DNA of 8,887 nucleotides from an uncultured bacterium. GTDB taxonomy: Bacteria > Verrucomicrobiota > Kiritimatiellia > CAIKKV01. The stretch is taken from NCBI GenBank assembly GCA_903828035.1, contig CAIKKV010000727.1:1-8887 (forward strand). The letters run 5' to 3'. This document shows, piece after piece, positions 5,468-8,887 of this stretch; the stretch's first letter is position 1; each line of letters begins with the position of its first letter. Under the pieces are notes generated by a model, which was not told the DNA's origin, did no database searches, and saw only the letters and a list, made by a program, of their open reading frames with translations. The position numbers and the translations under genes are program-made.

Positions 5468-5496
5468 TAGCCACGGGTGCGTGATTTCGGTATAAT
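5468..5496 (+). promoter_or_regulatory. Sigma-70-like promoter for hydE
   Basis: A perfect -10 box TATAAT occupies 5491-5496. TAGCCA (5468-5473) matches the -35 consensus at four of six, with an optimal 17-bp spacer. Transcription should begin around 5502-5504, so the ATG at 5507 would be nearly at the 5' end. An alternative ATG at 5495 lies inside the -10 box and would be upstream of this transcript. Confidence 0.5.
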
Positions 5497-5506
5497 GAGC
5501 GGTCAA

Positions 5507-6538
5507 ATGAGCAAGGAATTTGAGTTAACCCGGAAAGACGCCTTGGTGTGGCTGGCCGCGCGCGGCCCGGCCCTGGAGGCGCTGTACGCCCGCGCGGATG
5601 CGGTGCGCCGCGACACCATGAGCGATGCGGTCTACATCCGCGGGATCATCGAGTTTTCCAATGTGTGCGCCAACGACTGCCTCTATTGCGGCATCCGCGC
5701 CTCCAACGGCAAGGTCCGGCGCTACACCATGACGCCCGACGAGATCCTGGAGACGGCCCGGCGCCTGCCGGCCGCGGGGCAGACCACGGTGGTGCTGCAG
5801 TCGGGCGAGGCGCAGGCCCTGGGCGATCGCGAGCTGGGAGACTTGATCCGCCGCCTCAAGCGGGAAACGACGCTGGCCGTGACGCTCTCCACCGGCAACC
5901 GGCCGGCGGAGGTGTACCGCTATTGGAAAGAGTGCGGCCTCGACCGCTACCTGCTCCGCTTCGAGACCAGCGACCCCGCCCTCTTTGCCCGGATTCACCC
6001 GGATTGCACGCTGGCTGAGCGGGTGGCCTGCCTCCAGGCGCTGCGGGCGGCCGGCGTGCAGGTGGGCAGCGGGTTCATGATCGGCGTGCCCGGCGAGACG
6101 CCGGAGACGCTGGCCGACAACATCCTGCTCTGCCGCGAGCTGCAGCTGGACATGATCGGCATCGGCCCGTTTATTCCGCATCCGGACACGCCGATGGGCG
6201 GGGAGCGGAATGCCTACCGGGACGAGCCGGAGATGTTCTACAAGGCCGTGGCCGTGCTGCGGCTCTTCAACCCCGATGCGCACATCCCCGCCACGACGGC
6301 GTTTGACGCGGTCTTTCCGGGCGAGGGGCGCAACACGGTGCTCCAGCGCGGGGCGAACGTGTTCATGCCCAACTGCACGCCCGCGGAGTATCGCGGCGAC
6401 TACCTGCTTTATCCGGGAAAGCCCTGCATCAATGAAACGTCGGACCAGTGCGCCCAGTGCGTCATCGGGCGCATCCGCTCCATCGGGCGCACCATTGGCG
6501 CGGGGCCCGGCCATTCCATCAAGAAGAGGCAAGCATGA
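5507..6538 (+). CDS. hydE: HydE-type radical SAM enzyme
   Basis: This 343-residue protein matches HydE, the radical SAM enzyme that acts in building the CO/cyanide-bearing di-iron subcluster of [FeFe]-hydrogenase. The SAM-cluster motif C-x3-C-x2-C is Cys54, Cys58 and Cys61 in SNVCANDCLYCGIR. LQSGE follows at 97-101, then LLRFETSDPALFARIHP, QVGSGFMIGVPGET and DMIGIGPFIPHPDTP, all HydE hallmarks. The C-terminal region keeps Cys307, Cys315 and Cys318 (C-x7-C-x2-C), the pattern of the accessory second cluster in Thermotoga HydE, so this is a fully equipped member. PylB is unlikely because the stretches flanking the cluster read as HydE. In-frame starts exist at 5477 (GTG), 5495 and 5507; 5507 is chosen because a TATAAT box covers 5491-5496 and no start has a good ribosome-binding site. 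The stop overlaps the next gene as ATGA. HydF, HydG and a hydrogenase are not in the window. Confidence 0.92.
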   Translation: MSKEFELTRKDALVWLAARGPALEALYARADAVRRDTMSDAVYIRGIIEFSNVCANDCLYCGIRASNGKVRRYTMTPDEILETARRLPAAGQTTVVLQSGEAQALGDRELGDLIRRLKRETTLAVTLSTGNRPAEVYRYWKECGLDRYLLRFETSDPALFARIHPDCTLAERVACLQALRAAGVQVGSGFMIGVPGETPETLADNILLCRELQLDMIGIGPFIPHPDTPMGGERNAYRDEPEMFYKAVAVLRLFNPDAHIPATTAFDAVFPGEGRNTVLQRGANVFMPNCTPAEYRGDYLLYPGKPCINETSDQCAQCVIGRIRSIGRTIGAGPGHSIKKRQA

Positions 6539-8887
6539 TCCCGATTTGGCGTGATTTCGACGTGCTGGTTGTCGGCTCCACCGCCCGCGCGGTGAAGGAG
6601 GCCCTGGAGGCCCGCCGGATGGGGCTGAGCGTGATGGTCGCCGGGGACCTGAGCTATTTCGGCGAGGAGACGGCGGGCACGCTGACCTGCGCGCCGCTCC
6701 TTCCGGGAGCCGTGAAGCGCGGCCTGGAAAGCGCGCTGCTGCGGGCGGAGATTCCCTTTCTTTACCTGGTTCGGCCGGTTTCGCTGATGCGCGACGACGA
6801 GGGCCGCGTGGCGGGCGCGGTCCTGGCGGCTCGGACCTCGCTTCTGGCCGTGACCTGCCGGGCGGTGGTGGATGCGACGCGGTTCGGCACGGTGTGGCGC
6901 CTGGCGGGCGCCCGGGCGGTCCCGTCCGCGACTGCGCCGGCGAAGGCGGCGTGGCACGTCATCGCCTCCGACGCGCCGGAGGGGGCGGAGGAGTTGCCCG
7001 GCGTCTTTCCGGTCGGCGATCGTTCGTTCCGTGTTTTCCGCGTGTGGGCGGATCGCGGGGGGGACCCCCTGTCCCGCGAGCACAGGGCCCGGGCGGCGCT
7101 GCAGGATGGGCGCCTGCTCGCCACGGCCGACCTGCTGCAGGACGTTTCGGAGGCGTCGTTCACCCCCGTGCCGGATATCTATGCGGACGCCCGGGAGATC
7201 AAGAGCCGGCGGGGCCGCCCGCCTGTGTTCGCCCGCGGGGAGGGCCGGTTCGCCCCCGCGTTCCTGCGCGAGGTCACCGGCTCGGTGGAGGCCGGGCCGG
7301 CCGGACTGCCCGTGCTGGGCCGGTTTGATGTGGTGGTGGCCGGCGGCGGAACGGGCGGCGCTCCGGCCGGGATCTCCGCCGCGCGCGCGGGGGCGAAAAC
7401 CGTCGTGCTGGAAATACAGCATGGCCTGGGCGGCGTGGGGACGCTCGGGCTGATCACGTCCTACTGGTTCGGAAACCGGGTCGGGTTTTCACACGAGGTG
7501 GACGAAGCCGTGATGAAGTTGGATGTGGAGAGCCGGCCCCGGCTAGGCGCCCGGTGGAGCCCCGAGGTGAAGACGGCCGTCTACCACCGGATGCTCCAGG
7601 AAGCCGGGGGAACGGCGTGGCTGGGAAGCTATGCGTTCGGCGTCCGCATGGACGGGGACCGCGTGAGCGGGGTGTACGTCTCCACCCCCTATGGGGCGGG
7701 AGTTCTCGAGACCAACAGCGTGATCGACGCGACCGGCAATGCGGACATCGCGGCGGCGGCGGGCGCCCCGTGCCGCGTCATCGGGGCGGATCATGTGGCC
7801 GTCCAGGGCACGGGCCTTTCGCCGCGCGCGCGGCCCGGCCTGCGCTACCTGAACTCGGACCACACGTTTGTGGACGAGACCGATCCCGTGGGCATCACGC
7901 ATGCGTTTGTGAACGCCCGGGCGAAGTTCCCGGACGACTTCGACACCACGCCTCTGGTGAACACCCGCGAGCGGCGGCAGATCGCGGGCGAGATCGAGGT
8001 GTCGCCGCTGGACATCCTGGCCCACCGGACGTTTCCCGACACGGTCGTCACGGCGATCAGCAATTTCGATACGCACGGCTACATCGTGCATCCGGTTTTC
8101 ATGGTCGCCGTGCCCGACCACGCGGCGCTGCAGGCGCACGTGCCGTTCCGCTGCCTGCTGCCGAAAGGCGTCGAGGGCGTGCTGGTGGTCGGCCTCGGGC
8201 TGAGCGCGCATCGCGATGCGCTGCCGGTGATCCGGATGCAGGCGGATGTGCAGAACCAGGGCTATGCCGCCGGGCTGGCGGCCGCGATGACTGGCTGCGG
8301 CCGGTTCCGCGACCTGGACGTGCGCGCCCTTCAACAACGGCTGGTCGCGGCTGGCATCCTCGCGCCGGAGGTGGCGGCGCAGGGGGATTCGTTTCCCCTG
8401 CCGGAAGCGGAGGTTCGCCAGGCGATGGCCGACCTGACGGTGGCCCGCAACGTCGCGGTCCTGCTCGCGTATCCGGAGTGGAGCCGCCCGCTGCTGGCCG
8501 GCGACTCCCGGCTGGAGGCGGCCCTGCTCCTGGGGCTGATGGGCGGCCGCGAAGCCGCGCCGGCGCTGGCCGCGGCGGTGCGCGGGAGGACGTGGGACAA
8601 GGGCTGGAATTACCGGGGCATGGGCCAGTTCGGCGAGAGCGTGAGCCGGCTGGACGCGCTGATCCTGGCGCTCGCCCGCACGCGGGCGCCGGAGGCGGAG
8701 GCGGTGATCGACGAGAAAATCCGCCAGCTTGGCGCCGAGGCCGCCTTTTCCCATTGCCGGATGGCGGGCATCGCCGCCGCCCTGTTTCCCGGGCTGGCCG
8801 GCGCGGTGGCGGGCCTTCTCGACAAGCCCGGCGTGACGGGCCACGCCCAGCTGGACACGCGGACGGTGAGCGGGCTGGCGAACCGGG
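6535..8887 (+). CDS. FAD-dependent oxidoreductase with HEAT-like C-terminus (partial)
   Basis: At least 784 codons are open without a stop to the window end, so the 3' end is missing. The canonical FAD-binding domain starts at residue 264 with FDVVVAGGGTGGAPAG (Gly270/272/275), has a GLGGVGTLG turn after the glutamate of VVLE, and a second dinucleotide motif VIDATGNADIAAAAG around Asp398. It closes with VLVVGLGLSAHRDALPVIRMQADVQNQGYAAG, typical of the FAD_oxidored (PF12831) family. Residues 1-125 look like an older copy of the same module: FDVLVVGSTARAV (8-20) with lost glycines and VVDATRFGTVWRLAG around Asp113. From about residue 655 helical HEAT-like repeats appear (for example RLEAALLLGLMGGREAAPAL). 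No signal peptide is seen. Translation is coupled to hydE through ATGA at 6535-6538. The substrate is unknown; the hydE linkage suggests, but does not prove, a shared process. Confidence 0.88.
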   Translation, partial: MIPIWRDFDVLVVGSTARAVKEALEARRMGLSVMVAGDLSYFGEETAGTLTCAPLLPGAVKRGLESALLRAEIPFLYLVRPVSLMRDDEGRVAGAVLAARTSLLAVTCRAVVDATRFGTVWRLAGARAVPSATAPAKAAWHVIASDAPEGAEELPGVFPVGDRSFRVFRVWADRGGDPLSREHRARAALQDGRLLATADLLQDVSEASFTPVPDIYADAREIKSRRGRPPVFARGEGRFAPAFLREVTGSVEAGPAGLPVLGRFDVVVAGGGTGGAPAGISAARAGAKTVVLEIQHGLGGVGTLGLITSYWFGNRVGFSHEVDEAVMKLDVESRPRLGARWSPEVKTAVYHRMLQEAGGTAWLGSYAFGVRMDGDRVSGVYVSTPYGAGVLETNSVIDATGNADIAAAAGAPCRVIGADHVAVQGTGLSPRARPGLRYLNSDHTFVDETDPVGITHAFVNARAKFPDDFDTTPLVNTRERRQIAGEIEVSPLDILAHRTFPDTVVTAISNFDTHGYIVHPVFMVAVPDHAALQAHVPFRCLLPKGVEGVLVVGLGLSAHRDALPVIRMQADVQNQGYAAGLAAAMTGCGRFRDLDVRALQQRLVAAGILAPEVAAQGDSFPLPEAEVRQAMADLTVARNVAVLLAYPEWSRPLLAGDSRLEAALLLGLMGGREAAPALAAAVRGRTWDKGWNYRGMGQFGESVSRLDALILALARTRAPEAEAVIDEKIRQLGAEAAFSHCRMAGIAAALFPGLAGAVAGLLDKPGVTGHAQLDTRTVSGLANR

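Noticed and set aside
5525..6532. Minus-strand open frame (335 codons) opposite hydE
   Set aside because: No motif; the plus strand encodes a complete HydE with all cluster cysteines.
7543..8844. Minus-strand open frame (433 codons) opposite the FAD oxidoreductase
   Set aside because: Arg/His/Ala-rich with no domain; the plus-strand frame carries FAD-binding and helical-repeat motifs throughout and is open without interruption.

Overview
The window is GC-rich chromosomal DNA from a bacterium that is probably anaerobic. The evidence for anaerobiosis is a HydE-type radical SAM enzyme with all six cluster cysteines, together with a nitroreductase and a flavin reductase. A Cys-type sulfatase, a large FAD/HEAT-repeat oxidoreductase and several kinds of short intergenic repeat fit the PVC group (Kiritimatiellota, Verrucomicrobiota or Lentisphaerota). 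That placement rests on gene content and repeat style, not on a phylogenetic marker, and is an inference.

Layout. Positions 1-371 are non-coding and hold two repeat/hairpin elements and a strong promoter-like sequence. A sulfatase (372-1871, +) follows. It converges on a two-gene minus-strand operon, and the two opposing stop codons share the four bases CTAG. That operon runs from an ACT-domain protein (3604-3245) to a DUF711/UPF0210 'PFL-fold' protein (3232-1868), a pair of unknown function recurrent in anaerobes and Firmicutes. Divergent from it is a nitroreductase-family flavoprotein (3724-4242, +). A 9-bp tandem array of palindromic units separates this from a second minus-strand pair, a small four-helix membrane protein (5265-4852) translationally coupled to a flavin reductase-like protein (4855-4328). 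A 241-bp gap with a compound hairpin, a perfect 12-bp duplication and a TATAAT box leads into hydE (5507-6538, +). hydE overlaps by ATGA a long FAD-dependent oxidoreductase that is cut by the window end (6535 onward).

How it fits together. Four of the eight genes are proven or probable flavin/radical redox proteins, so the region looks like a set of small redox transcription units rather than one pathway. The tightest functional inference is the hydE-FAD oxidoreductase operon, because the partner is not HydF, HydG or a hydrogenase. The second notable pattern is that the sulfatase and hydE both have a good -10 box ending 9-10 nt before the ATG and no ribosome-binding site, as expected for leaderless mRNAs. 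Most of the other genes carry ordinary purine-rich ribosome-binding sites. I saw no tRNA, rRNA, CRISPR array, insertion sequence or phage gene.
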